This document shows positions 45,001 to 55,568 of a stretch of 64,000 nucleotides of DNA, piece by piece; within the stretch, counting starts at the first letter, position 1, and every line of letters starts with the position of its first letter. The stretch lies in the NCBI GenBank assembly GCA_964017065.1, contig OZ024783.1, positions 480,745 through 544,744 on the forward strand, in the 5' to 3' direction. The notes beneath the pieces are model-generated. The model was given only the letters and a program-made list of their open reading frames with translations, was not told where the DNA came from and did no database searches. The stretch comes from Haliclona indistincta (Eukaryota; Porifera; Demospongiae; Haplosclerida; Chalinidae). The position numbers and the translations under genes were made by a program.

Positions 45001-47295
45001 CAGAGGCGAATATTTGACAAAGTCAAAGAGCATATGATTCACATGCAACAACATGAAACAAATGATTGTTCTTGTGACTTACCTCCATTGTGCATGTTTG
45101 TCACAGGTGTCGCTGGAACAGGTAAATCATTTCTTATCGAGACAATCAAAGCATTTGTAGCTCAACTGTGGCCTAGTGCTGATTGCTCATGTGCCATAAC
45201 TGCACCAACAGGTTTAGCTGCGTTTAATGTTGGTGGCATGACTATCCACCGGTTATTTCAGCTACCCGTCCAGCACGGGGGTAGGTCAGCCATCCATTGG
45301 TCTTTACCAAAAGCTGCACACAAAGTGATGAAAACAGCTCTGCGTAATGTGAAATTATTCATTGTAGATGAAATTTCAATGGTTAGTAGCCTCAATCTAG
45401 CTTACATTCATCTACGCTTGAATGAGCTATATGGAGGTGTTGACTACTTTGGAGCACGAAATATGATTGTTTTCGGTGATTTGCTTCAACTTGAGCCTGT
45501 TGGTGGTCAACCAGTATTTTCAGCTGTACCTGACACTGTAGTCAAGTACAGAATAGGCTGTGCAACCTCTCCCAATATATGGGAAGAAACTGTTGTATAC
45601 GATGAGCTAACCATCAATGAGCGTCAGAAAGGTGATAAAGACTATGCAATGCTGCTTAATGGTATTAGAATTGGTGAAGTTACAAGCTCCACCATTAGCA
45701 CTCTCCAATCAAGAGTGTTTACTTGCTCATTGACTGAGAAAATTGCTGAGTTGCAAGAACAAGGAATAATGGTAGTAACGTTTTTTCCTACACGCAAGCA
45801 ATGTGACGAGCTAAACAATAAAATGCTCAAATCTCTTCCTGGTAAATCATTCGAACTAGAATGTACAGATGATGTTGACGAAACTGTCAGTAAACTTAAG
45901 TGGACAAAAACTGCTGACAAGCAACTCCATAAATTAAACCATGATTGCAACATGACTGGAGGACTGCAAAGTATTCTAGTGTTAGCTATTGGAGCACGTG
46001 TTATGTTACGCCGTAACGTTGACACAAAGAAAGGTCTAGTCAATGGTTCATTGGGTACAGTTACTGCAATAACTAAACAATTTGTAACTGTACAATTTGA
46101 TCACTTGACTAACCCATATCAGGTTGAAAGGGTCAAGAGCAGATTCGTTGTTATGAAAAACTACTATGTTCGTCGAGAACAATTTCCGTTGATATTGGCA
46201 TATGCTGTTACTATACACAAGTCACAGGGATTGTCCCTGGACCATGCCATTATTGATCTGTCGGATAAAGTTTTTTGTGCTGCAATGGCTTATGTTGCTT
46301 TGTCTAGAGTAAGATCACTCACGGGCTTGCATCTCCTCTCATTTGATCCAAAGTCCATTATAGTCAGCAATCGATCTTTAGAGGAGTATAATCGTCTACG
46401 TAAAATGTATAGACCTGATCTTCCTCTGTACACCATTCCTGTTCAACAGGCTTCTAAACGTAAGCTTGTTGGAAAACCTGATACTGACCAAGTAGATACT
46501 GTGGTTGTTCCCAGCAAGAAAATAAAATGCTCACAAACCACTACCAAGCAACAAACAATACCTGTTAGCACCCTGGGCACTCAGCGTAAACGATCTGTGC
46601 CTGTTCAAACTGCTAAACCAGCCAAAAGAGCTTGTAATAGTAGTGCTCCTAACAAGCAACTTCACACTACTGCTAGTGCACAAAATGATGATTGCTTAAT
46701 TACAGGGTCATTTGATCCAGCACATACACAAAGATGGCCGTACTACTACTATCCTGTAGACTTAGAATGGCAAAAAACTGCTTGCGCTACTCTTGGTCTA
46801 GAACACCATCATCCACCACCCAGACGTAGAGGTGGTGGTGCTAATGTGCCTCTTACTCCACCTGATCACAACCATACTAAAGACATAGTTGGTGATGGGA
46901 ACTGTATGTTCCGTTCCTTTTCATATGTGATCACTGGTTCACAAGCTCAGCACATGGCAGTACGCCAAGCTATATTAGATCATATGGTAGCAATCTCCCA
47001 TCTGTTGTATGCTCACCAGTATGATCTGTTTGCAGGTTACTCAAGTGTACAACAGTACATAGAGCGCAATAAAATGAATCAGAATGAGACTTGGGGCTCT
47101 GACATTGAGATAATAACCTTATCTCATCTCATCAACACTTGCATTTTTACCTACAGTACACAAGATCAAAATTGGTACAGGTTTAGTCCACATTCTGTTG
47201 ATAGAACCTTGCCTGATGACATAACACAAAGGGCAATGTATTTGAGATATCTCCCTGGGCATTATGATGTTGTCCTTAGAACATTATCTGTTTAA
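42028..47295 (+). CDS. Helitron Rep/PIF1-like helicase with C-terminal OTU domain
   Basis: 1,755 codons. Rep region: HUH motif in ARGAPHYHVLLW near residue 567 and the tyrosine region HYVSGYVTKAE near 715. PIF1-like helicase: Walker A GVAGTGKSF near 1026, Walker B IVDEISM, GDLLQLEPVGG, and the C-terminal motifs TIHKSQGLSLD and ALSRVRSLTGL. OTU-like cysteine protease at about 1618-1750: GDGNCMFRSF (Cys) and LPGHYDVVL (His). By family knowledge it nicks and transfers single strands for rolling-circle transposition; the OTU part may act on ubiquitin. The apparent ATG lies inside the right tip of the inserted palindrome, so the true protein starts at 39633. All helicase motifs are intact. Confidence 0.88.
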   Translation: MRSTVYRAKASHESLAGIDRALGEGNFKHLLSATGKSFDELLTTNDFVGEEGSSINNSFFRVLNLETTLQLQHALVISQVEKEWNDDAENVCCSCQCLFQRKSVTKVNFSKHFDSDIGSELVDYILKHTPPGEDETLYMCSYCKPKIKADVLPPRCVLNGLETIPVPSELDKLDALSKQFIQLAKCFQTVVRLGTYTCKVPVYNSLKACKGSVFFLPLPFNKTCETLSNVEGSAKSGVASPELYILVNGKPTKANVVWRSLVNIERVKAAIRKLKEIHKLYKSVEADSLDETTQKVIEVANNATTKMLDKATADDIAGYQSYTIRYLDNQIPTVSDIDQYKLVNVTEAPIHSRLKDLDVMCFPVLYPNGQFGENHPRNKEITLSFSEFVKQRLHNKDSRFRKDASYVFYLLNQKTLREVGNGVYNVLHSSRGVAMSVKQLLAKVEASDERLEASLFTMLQSVRGSKQYWWQRKSDLKCMVRNWGSPTLFLTFSCAEYEWSDMARYLRKVNNVPPSYDMGRLCTEDPISVSRKFSEKFHAFFRIVICKGQILGEVEHFYWKKEYQARGAPHYHVLLWIKDAPVIGCDDSAIVLKWIQERVTCHIPDKKTSPELHELVTRYQMHKCSAYCKRRRKVGSTFITYCKFGFPRLACETGIVHSVEDSLKTRKKIYELPRTESEVRVNDYNPLILLLWKANIDIQFVSESSLALAHYVSGYVTKAERSNMQDIWREIQDSKSIYSKLYKFGMKALSSRECGLYEAADLLLGDHLTEKSEAIQFVNVSMPHKRNRRLKSHAALTELSKSDPDSEDLFESNLVDTYYPDRPDKLEDVCLYDIVANYSWYHTIVKGVKQTEFKRRGKPVLPNHKLYDLRNENQKEDYYYSLIMLFVPFRNESELLLEDETAEEAFNRHFPDTGENRCLTHHTRLQQMLECNRSVKLINEARQSDCPEQKVDSEPQLICEAVAAMHDAVSMVTKCEDTLSLSDRTNMLNADQRRIFDKVKEHMIHMQQHETNDCSCDLPPLCMFVTGVAGTGKSFLIETIKAFVAQLWPSADCSCAITAPTGLAAFNVGGMTIHRLFQLPVQHGGRSAIHWSLPKAAHKVMKTALRNVKLFIVDEISMVSSLNLAYIHLRLNELYGGVDYFGARNMIVFGDLLQLEPVGGQPVFSAVPDTVVKYRIGCATSPNIWEETVVYDELTINERQKGDKDYAMLLNGIRIGEVTSSTISTLQSRVFTCSLTEKIAELQEQGIMVVTFFPTRKQCDELNNKMLKSLPGKSFELECTDDVDETVSKLKWTKTADKQLHKLNHDCNMTGGLQSILVLAIGARVMLRRNVDTKKGLVNGSLGTVTAITKQFVTVQFDHLTNPYQVERVKSRFVVMKNYYVRREQFPLILAYAVTIHKSQGLSLDHAIIDLSDKVFCAAMAYVALSRVRSLTGLHLLSFDPKSIIVSNRSLEEYNRLRKMYRPDLPLYTIPVQQASKRKLVGKPDTDQVDTVVVPSKKIKCSQTTTKQQTIPVSTLGTQRKRSVPVQTAKPAKRACNSSAPNKQLHTTASAQNDDCLITGSFDPAHTQRWPYYYYPVDLEWQKTACATLGLEHHHPPPRRRGGGANVPLTPPDHNHTKDIVGDGNCMFRSFSYVITGSQAQHMAVRQAILDHMVAISHLLYAHQYDLFAGYSSVQQYIERNKMNQNETWGSDIEIITLSHLINTCIFTYSTQDQNWYRFSPHSVDRTLPDDITQRAMYLRYLPGHYDVVLRTLSV

Positions 47296-47841
47296 TCACT
47301 GGACATGAAAGTAAGAACATTGTTTGTGTGCTTCGATTGATGCAATACAATGGCTTTAGTCATGTCTAAAATTAATAGATCACTGTGTAATCTGTCATCA
47401 TAGTGTGTGCTTGCCTTAGACAAGTTATGTGCTCTAAACAGAGCGCTATTTCCCATGTGGTGTCGTGACTGCTGTAATACAATGAGCTTAGTCATTTTAT
47501 GTGCTTTAATACAGAGCACTATTGCCGTGTCGTCATGGTGTCTGCTGATACTAGCGTTGAGTAAAATCACATGTCCACAGGTGTTGTAATCTTTACTGAT
47601 TTTGAGATAATAACTCTGCTCTTGCTCTGATACATCGTATTCACTTGACCTCATGTCTACCAACACATGCATGGTATTGACACAGTGTTGAGTCTACTGA
47701 GGTATTATGTAGCAATGACGCAGATGTTAGTAATCAATTCTTTATTAATCTCAATACTTCTGACATGTGGTGGTATACTTGATGTTGGTAATGGCAACCT
47801 ATGATCACCTACTAAGTGTGTTTACATAAGGCAGTCTACTA
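47296..47841. other. Helitron 3' spacer, no gene seen
   Basis: AT-rich, only short shadow ORFs. Confidence 0.5.
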
Positions 47842-47910
47842 TTAGGGAGACACGGTAGTGTCTTAGGGAGACACGGTAGTGTCTCCCTATGTAGGGATGA
47901 ACGAGAAAAC

Positions 47911-47921
47911 AAGATGGCGGC
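47911..47921 (+). promoter_or_regulatory. YY1-like motif of the nested element
   Basis: aagatggcggc, 13 bp after the ATGTAGGGAT box. Confidence 0.5.
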
Positions 47922-48719
47922 TACATACATGTATTAGCGTTCAAGCGCTGATATTTCGCCTGGTGTTGAATTTTAGACGTCTTTAGACACTTAGATCTGC
48001 TCTCTGGCGTTGCCCCATCTTACAGTAGCAAGGAGATTGCTCGAAATTGTTACTAAAGTGACGAACCTGTAAACGGTGAAAATCGAGTTTCGTCATCTTC
48101 GTTTTCTTCTTTCTTCTTCTTTCTTTCTTTCTTTCTTCTTTCTTCAACTCGCCTAGCGCCTTTACGCGAGCAGTGCCGAGACCAAAACATCCACGAACAG
48201 TCGTGAAATTCTCCTGGCATGTGCCTTTTGAGCTTTGTTTTTAGCGTAACGGCGATCTAAGTTCCGCGATTTCTCGATCGTGATCCATTGTCAGCTTAGT
48301 GTTAGACGCCATTATTGTGATTGCGCAATACGCACGTGACCAATTAGCAATGGGTAGTGCACGTGACCAAGCAGCTAAAGTATCGCTGCGCCGTGTGGAT
48401 GATTGGATCACTATCACGGAGAACACACACCCGGCATTTGTCTGGAGTCTTCGAAGAACGGTAAGCTCGTGTAGGATCGCCATTCTGCACTTGCCAGATA
48501 GTTATAACCGCCGTGTAGATCTACAAGCAAGTGTGGGCGGGGCTCGTATGCACTGCATACATGCGTAGGCGACTAGGCAGACCTGATATATGATTTTAGC
48601 TACAAGTTTAAGAAAAGCCATCAACAACAGGAATACTAAACTAATGGTGGAAACAAAGACTTCTCCGTACATGCATGATATTGAACTGCACTTCACTAAA
48701 AAGAAAAAAGGACACAAAC

Positions 48720-49109
48720 AAGAAATTAAAAAGATTTCTATCGAAATCAAAAGGATGTAGTGATGAAGAAATCTACCACTGGTTCACAATGTAAACCAAC
48801 AAGGAACAAGCATAGAATGGTAACACGATTGACTTGCTAACAGACCATAGATCCCTACATCTGTGGCTGTACATAAGATCAATATTTTGTCACAAGCTGA
48901 ATTCTATTCAAAGTGTCAGTCAACAGTAAATAGCTTAACTAGCTATAGTCTGGCCACAGCAGCCACTGATGTAGGGATCTATGGTCTGTTAGCAAGTCAA
49001 TCGTGTTACCATTCTATGCTTGTTCCTTGTTGGTTTACATTGTGAACCAGTGGTAGATTTCTTCATCACTACATCCTTTTGATTTCGATAGAAATCTTTT
49101 TAATTTCTT
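48720..49109. repeat. 3' fold-back of the nested element
   Basis: Arms aagaaattaaaaagatttct, then gaaatcaaaaggatgtag, cttgctaacagaccatag and atccctacatc, repeated inverted around a loop of about 110 bp. Confidence 0.9.
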
Positions 49110-49334
49110 TACATACATGTGGTCAATTTCAATTTTACTGTCTGCAAGTACCCCAGAGCTAACATGGTAGTATTATGCCCATACAATTGTGAGCTTAGCA
49201 CATGTGGTAATAGTGTTGATGACAAAAAAATTGCATAAACACAAGTACTCCTGATATGTGAAAACTGGATAAGTGAAGGTTTACTGTATGGACGTACTCT
49301 GTGTTTACTTTGCATTTTCTCCCCCACAGAATGT

Positions 49335-49670
49335 GTGCGAGGTCTACCCAAACACTCAATTTTTTTCCACTCTGTGAGACTGCACCTTGTCGTTGGTAGA
49401 GTGGCTGAGTATCCATTGTGGCTGGTTAAAATTTCTAATGCCATATTTGGGGAAACCAAGACAGTCTCTGTATATTGTCGAAGATCAACCAAAGGTAGGC
49501 TACTTTTTGTGCTTAACAATTACTATTAATTTTTTTCACATTTTTATTTTTGTAGGTGATGATGATACTAATGACATTGTTCAACCAATAGCTATACGAA
49601 ACATGTTCAAAATAAAGTATTATTTAAGAAACTTTTTATTAAAATTTTTGACGATTACTATAAATTTTTA
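49335..49670 (+). other. Exon-like pair inside the Helitron 3' region
   Basis: A frame from about 49335 (LPKHSIFFHSVRLHLVVGRV … TVSVYCRRSTK) ends at gtaggc. A second follows tttttgtag at about 49556 (DDDTNDIVQPIAIRNMFKIK …) and ends in TAA. Could be a captured host-gene fragment or a second Helitron ORF. No family recognised. Confidence 0.25.
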
Positions 49671-49700
49671 AGAATAAAATTAAGAAAAATGGATACAAAC

Positions 49701-50303
49701 AAGAAATAAAAAGATTTCTAACGAAATCAAAAGGATGTAGGGATGGTAGATTAGCAATGAAGAAATCTGTCACTGGGCCCCAATGTAAACAAACAAGGAA
49801 CTACCCTGGAATGGTAAGACGATTGACTTGCTAACAGACCATAGATCCCTACATCAGTGGCTGCACATAAGGATTGGATCTAGAGTAATGGGGTTTAACT
49901 TAGATTAAGCTAATTTTAAGCATTAATCAACTTGTTCCAGTCAAATTCTGCAGTAAGTGTATAAGTATAGCCAGCTGGGCTACCAACCTGTATATTTTAC
50001 TAGACCAAGCTATATTTTACTAGCCCTGGGCTAGCTGGCTAGTGCTAATTTGAAGCCCTGACCTGATAACAACACTAATAATTGGATCAATAACAGCATC
50101 ATAGGTAACATTAGTTCACTCTAGATCCAATCCTTATGTGCAGCCACTGATGTAGGGATCTATGGTCTGTTAGCAAGTCAATCGTCTTACCATTCCAGGG
50201 TAGTTCCTTGTTTGTTTACATTGGGGCCCAGTGACAGATTTCTTCATTGCTAATCTACCATCCCTACATCCTTTTGATTTCGTTAGAAATCTTTTTATTT
50301 CTT
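49701..50303. repeat. 3' fold-back of the autonomous element
   Basis: Arms aagaaataaaaagatttcta, aaaggatgtagggatggtag, cttgctaacagaccatagat and cagtggctgcacataaggat, repeated inverted to tttttatttctt, with a loop of about 220 bp. Sequence is close to 48720-49109. Confidence 0.92.
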
Positions 50304-50304
50304 G

Positions 50305-51018
50305 TGAGTATATTCACAGGTAGAAATCCTCTGGTGAGTAGATCACTCTACACATTATATAGTGATGTGTCACTGATTTTATGATCTATTGATACAGGAA
50401 GTGGCTGTACTAGACTCAGATACTGTCAAGAAAGTTGGACATGTTTATAAAGGTATAAAATTGGAATTAGAAATAATTTTATGTTCATCTCGCACCTAAT
50501 TCAGTTGTTAGTCAGACTCCTCCCAGTACTCACTCTGATCCACCAGTACCCAGTGTAGACCTGTCCAATATACCTGATGATGGTACACTAGGTGAGTCAG
50601 TAGTAACTCATCTTGTTATCTCACTGTATCACTATAATAGATGCTGCCACTCATCTTGCTGTACTGATGGTAGTACTCAATGATACTGCTTGTCAGTGGT
50701 ATAATCTTGGACTACAACTCGGCATAAGCTGCTTTACTTTAGATGCAATTGAGACTGATCAGAGAGGAGTGCAAATCTGTCTTAGAGAGATGCTGAAAGC
50801 ATGGCTGATGGGTCAGGGAGGAGAGTGTACTAAACACACTCTCAGAACAGCATTGTCTAATATCAACTGCAGGATAGTTGATAACAACACAGTGAGTGAT
50901 GATTGCTGCATCATGATAATACAGCTCATTATTTGTTCACTATCTATTAAGAACCAGCTATTACTATCTCTCACACACTATTGATCTGTTTTTCTTTCCA
51001 TTATAGAATTCATATTAG
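50305..51018 (+). CDS. Copy 2 distal exons: linker and Death domain
   Basis: Continuation of the gene cut at 38937. 50305-50333 completes exon 1; then 50398-50452, 50505-50591, 50641-50891 and 51007-51018 (stop). Exon 50641-50891 is a Death domain (CQWYNLGLQLG … LREMLKAWLMGQGG). The acceptor used in copies 1 and 3 for the third exon (ag before tctcgtc) is lost here; an in-frame AG 15 nt downstream (aattcag|ttgtta) restores phase. All other phases match copy 1. Confidence 0.75.
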
Positions 51019-51710
51019 TCACAACATGCTATAAGTGAACTATGAGAGAATGTTGTACCTCTCACACTAGCTCTGATCATTCTCTGATATCATCAGCTCA
51101 ACTGCTCAAGTCTAGCAGCTCTGAACTATCGTCTCTTGTTCTACAGAATAAACTGATCCTGTATCATGTATTCCACAACCAGTCACTTCATTATTCACTG
51201 TATCACACTTCAATAGTCATTATAACACAAAAGGGTTTAGGGGACATTAAAACTTTTATTATTATTTTTCAACTTATTTTAAACTTCCCTCACTTGCTCT
51301 CAATCATGGTTTATCGCATTTCTTAATTCATTGGATCATGTGGGTGTGTCAGTAAGAGGCGTGGTTTAGTGAGCACTACACATTATTACTAACTCAATGA
51401 TTATCAGTATATTTAACCCCATGTACACTCAGTCTCCTCACTAGTTATACCAGTATCACTATGCTCTCCTCTGAAATAAATCAATCTTCTTTGGACAAAA
51501 ATATTTTGGCTCGCAATGATTCAATATACCTCACCACCTTACAATACCCACTAGCTCCCACACACCATTGAATGACTGTGATCTGATGATCAATCTGTTT
51601 TCATACCTCAATAAGATACTGATGGATTGTGGATTGTCTACGTTATGATATTCCATAGAAGGAGTCACTGCTACCAATGCTGCTATATAATTCACTGAAA
51701 CATATCCATT
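51019..51710. other. 3' flank of copy 2
   Basis: Matches 28350-29060 downstream of the copy 0 remnant; duplicated UTR or flank. No other gene seen. Confidence 0.6.
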
Positions 51711-52210
51711 ACCTTGATTTCAGCTGCTTCCCAATCTGGTCTGTGTTCCTTGTCCCATGTATGTACCGCAATACCATTATTTCTATCACATACTTTAACA
51801 GCATACTTGTGTTCTTGTATTCTCTTCTCTAGTGTCCTCTTAGTTTCTCCTATATAGCTAACCTCACAATCATGACATGGAATCTTGTACATGTGTACAC
51901 AACACCATTTTTCTTTAAAGCTGGCGTCCTGGACTTTAATACCCTTGTTAAAGTCTGTCTTAAGGTACCTTTTGACTTGAACACTGCTCTTATTCCACAA
52001 AATGAAATACAAAAAGTATAAATCAGAGGATAAAAAAGAGCAAAATTAAAGAGCATAATTTCACCATTGAGCAAAATTTATAAGTCACTTATAAAAACAG
52101 AATCAACATTCTAGTACAGCTAATGCTGCATTTCATTTGAACTTCGAAAGTGAAAATGCCAGAAAAGTATTTAGGATAAAAAGTTACCAGTAATAATAGT
52201 TTTGATGGTG
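51692..52210 (-). pseudogene. Penelope-like element fragment with GIY-YIG endonuclease
   Basis: Minus frame 51692-52012 encodes MYKIPCHDCEVSYIGETKRT followed by LEKRIQEH and AVHTWDKEHRPDWEAAEI. The Cys-rich lead-in and YIGET-R…EH pattern match the C-terminal GIY-YIG nuclease of Penelope-like retroelements. The reverse transcriptase is absent. It sits inside duplicated intergenic sequence that is uninterrupted at 29050-29100, so it is a 5'-truncated insertion of about 0.5 kb. Confidence 0.65.
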
Positions 52211-52429
52211 AATAATGTTGGTGTATTGACAAGTCTGAGTTTATCTTTTACCACTTAGGGATCAGAGTCCATGCAGCATTACACATTATCTGAACATGTT
52301 AGGTTCTGGTTGCATATACTAATAGATCTGGATAGACCTAGATAGATCAGCTGTGTTAATAGATCTAGTGATCATACTAGATCACTAGATCTATTGCTGT
52401 CCTTATCAATAGATCTATCCCTAGATCTA

Positions 52430-52560
52430 ATGTCCTTATAGAGGATGGGAACTATTGCTGCTATTGATAGTGTCAATAACAAGCTTGCTGCTCGGCCCTG
52501 GTTAGTTAGATAGCTGCAGGACTACCAGAATCGACCAATATAGTCAAGCTAATACAAAAG
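52430..52560 (+). other. Probable 5'-UTR exon of copy 3
   Basis: Same conserved block as upstream of copies 1 and 2, ending aatacaaaag|gtaatg. Confidence 0.5.
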
Positions 52561-52605
52561 GTAATGAGAATGAATTTTAAGCTAACCTACCAAGTTATTG
52601 GTTGA

Positions 52606-54466
52606 AGTAGCTACTCATAGTGACTGCTCAGTACTAGCTACTCATAGTGACTGCTCAGTACTAGCTACTCATAGTGACTGCTCAGTACTAGCTACTCATA
52701 GTGACTGCTCAGTACTAGCTACTCATAGTGACTGCTCAGTACTAGCTACTCATAGTGACTGCTCAGTACTAGCTACTCATAGTGACTGCTCAGTACTAGC
52801 TACTCATAGTGACTGCTCAGTACTAGCTACTCATAGTGACTGCTCAGTACTAGCTACTCATAGTGACTGCTCAGTACTAGCTACTCATAGTGACTGCTCA
52901 GTACTAGCTACTCATAGCGACTGCTCAGTACTAGCTACTCACAGTGACTGCTCAGTACTAGCTACTCACAGTGACTGCTCAGTACTAGCTACTCATAGTG
53001 ACTGCTCAGTACTAGCTACTCATAGTGACTGCTCAGTACTAGCTACTCACAGTGACTGCTCAGTACTAGCTACTCATAGTGACTGCTCAGTACTAGCTAC
53101 TCACAGTGACTGCTCAGTACTAGCTACTCACAGTGACTGCTCAGTACTAGCTACTCACAGTGACTGCTCAGTACTAGCTACTCATAGTGACTGCTCAGTA
53201 CTAGCTACTCATAGTGACTGCTCAGTACTAGCTACTCATAGTGACTGCTCAGTACTAGCTACTCACAGTGACTGCTCAGTACTAGCTACTCACAGTGACT
53301 GCTCAGTACTAGCTACTCATAGTGACTGCTCAGTACTAGCTACTCATAGTGACTGCTCAGTACTAGCTACTCATAGTGACTGCTCAGTACTAGCTACTCA
53401 TAGTGACTGCTCAGTACTAGCTACTCATAGTGACTGCTCAGTACTAGCTACTCATAGTGACTGCTCAGTACTAGCTACTCATAGTGACTGCTCAGTACTA
53501 GCTACTCATAGTGACTGCTCAGTACTAGCTACTCATAGTGACTGCTCAGTACTAGCTACTCATAGCGACTGCTCAGTACTAGCTACTCATAGTGAGTCTA
53601 GTGACTGCTCAGTACTAGCTACTCATAGTGGCTGCTCAGTACGTACTAGCTACTCATAGTGACTGCTCAGTACTAGCTACTCATAGTGACTGCTCAGTAC
53701 TAGCTACTCATAGCGACTGCTCAGTACTAGCTACTCATAGTGACTGCTCAGTACTAGCTACTCATAGTGGCTGCTCAGTACGTACTAGCTACTCATAGTG
53801 CCTGCTCAGTACTAGCTACTCATAGTGACTGCTCAGTACTAGCTACTCATAGTGACTGCTCAGTACTAGCTACTCATAGTGACTGCTCAGTACTAGCTAC
53901 TCATAGTGACTGCTCAGTACTAGCTACTCATAGTGACTGCTCAGTACTAGCTACTCATAGTGACTGCTCAGTACGTACTAGCTACTCATAGTGACTGCTC
54001 AGTACTAGCTACTCATAGTGGCTGCTCAGTACGTACTAGCTACTCATAGTGACTGCTCAGTACTATCTACTCATAGTGACTGCTCAGTACTAGCTACTCA
54101 TAGTGACTGCTCAGTACTAGCTACTCATAGTGACTGCTCAGTACTAGCTACTCATAGTGACTGCTCAGTACTAGCTACTCATAGTGACTGCTCAGTACTA
54201 GCTACTCATAGTGACTGCTCAGTACTAGCTACTCATAGTGACTGCTCAGTACTAGCTCATAGTGACTGCTCAGTACTAGCTACTCATAGTGACTGCTCAG
54301 TACTAGCTACTCATAGTGACTGCTCAGTACTAGCTACTCATAGTGACTGCTCAGTACTAGCTACTCATAGTGACTGCTCAGTACTAGCTACTCATAGTGA
54401 CTGCTCAGTACTAGCTACTCATAGTGACTGCTCAGTACTAGCTACTCATAGTGACTGCTCAGTACT
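52606..54466. repeat. 27-bp minisatellite in the 5' intron of copy 3, about 69 units
   Basis: Same unit as 34415-35660. Contains a higher-order variant gtggctgctcagtacgtact repeated around 53627, 53767, 53970 and 54018, indicating block duplication. One unit is shortened near 54255. Confidence 0.95.
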
Positions 54467-54616
54467 GGCTAATAGATACTCCTTTTGTAGTGCATCAGCT
54501 GTATTCAAGTAAACTGTTAATAGTTATAACTTCAGTGCTGTCATGTTGATATTCTACAGCAGCACTCATTGTCTATGTAACATGTGTGCTGCAGGTATCA
54601 CTCATCATCTGATACT

Positions 54617-55568
54617 ATGGCAGCTGGTACTGGTACACTGGAAGACACTGAGTCAGAGTGTATTAGATCCTTCATACTAGCAGACCATGATAAGGCAACA
54701 CAGCTTCTTCCTAGCCTACACCAACCTGCTGCTGTACGAACATCATACAGTTTTACTTTTCCTGTTAATGAATGTAAAAATGAACTATGTGAGAATGTCT
54801 CTTTACTCCACTTGGCTGCTCTACATGGCTGGATGGATATTGTAACCAATCTTGTGAACATGTATGAGAGTGACTTTGAATGTCGTGATAACCAGGAAAT
54901 TGCTCCATTACACTATGCTGCTTATGGTGGTAGCTTACCAGTAGTCAAATATCTTATCATTGAACAAGATTGTGATCCAGCAGTAACAGACAACTATGGT
55001 GACATGCCAATGCACTTTGCTTGTCTTGGTGGTCACTCGAATGTTGTAAAGTATCTCATTACTGAAATGAAGTGTAATCCGGAATCTTCAGGGTACAGAG
55101 GTCAAACACCACTTAACGAGGCTTGTCGCAGTGGTCATATGGACATAGTCAAATATCTTATCACTGAACAAGATTGTGATCCAGCAGTAACAGACAATTA
55201 TGGTTACATGCCAATTCACTTTGCTTGTGGTCATGGTCACTTGAACGTAGTAAAGTATCTCATTACTGAAATGAAGTGTAATCCAAAATCTTCAGGGTAC
55301 AAAGGTCGAACACCACTTCACCAGGCTTGTGGCAATGGTCACATGGACATAATCAAATATCTTATCATTGAACAAGATTGTGATCCAGCAGTAACAGACA
55401 ATGATGTTGACATGCCAATACACTTTGCTTGTCTTGGTGGTCAATTGAATGTTGTAAAGTATCTCATTACTGAAATGAATTGTAATCCGGAATCTCCAGG
55501 GTTTAAAGGTCAAACACCACTTCATCAGGCTTGTGACAAAGGCCATATGGACATAGTCAAGTATCTTA
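54617..55568 (+). CDS. ANK-Roc-COR-Death protein, copy 3, 5' part (ankyrin repeats)
   Basis: ATG at 54617 opens the same N-terminal region and seven to eight ankyrin repeats, cut after DIVKYL at 55568 by a 1.9-kb Helitron-like insertion. Frame resumes at 57480. As assembled it stops a few codons into the element. Confidence 0.8.

Larger units (their letters stand above)
47842..49109 (+). mobile_element. Nested non-autonomous Helitron-like element (1,268 bp)
   Basis: Inserted between A and T (ctacta|…|tacatac). The 5' end is ttagggagacacggtagtgtc, present twice in tandem at the tip, then ctccct, atgtagggatg and aagatggcggc. The first 440 bp match 38938-39370. The 3' end is a fold-back (48720-49109) ending ttttaatttctt. 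A short frame near 48344-48466 (MGSARDQAAK … WSLRR) ends at gtaagc and may be a captured exon, unproven. Confidence 0.7.
38938..50304 (+). mobile_element. Autonomous Helitron-like element (11.4 kb) with nested insertions
   Basis: Inserted exactly between A and T of copy 2 exon 1 (gacagta|…|tgagtat). The 5' end is a hairpin (ttagggaggcacggtagtgc + ctccct) followed by atgtagggatg and aaaatggcggc. The 3' end is a fold-back ending ctttttatttcttg. It encodes a Helitron Rep-helicase-OTU protein. Nested inside are a palindrome at 40842-42040 and a smaller relative at 47842-49109. The canonical Helitron TC start and CTRR end are absent, so this is a divergent type. Confidence 0.75.
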
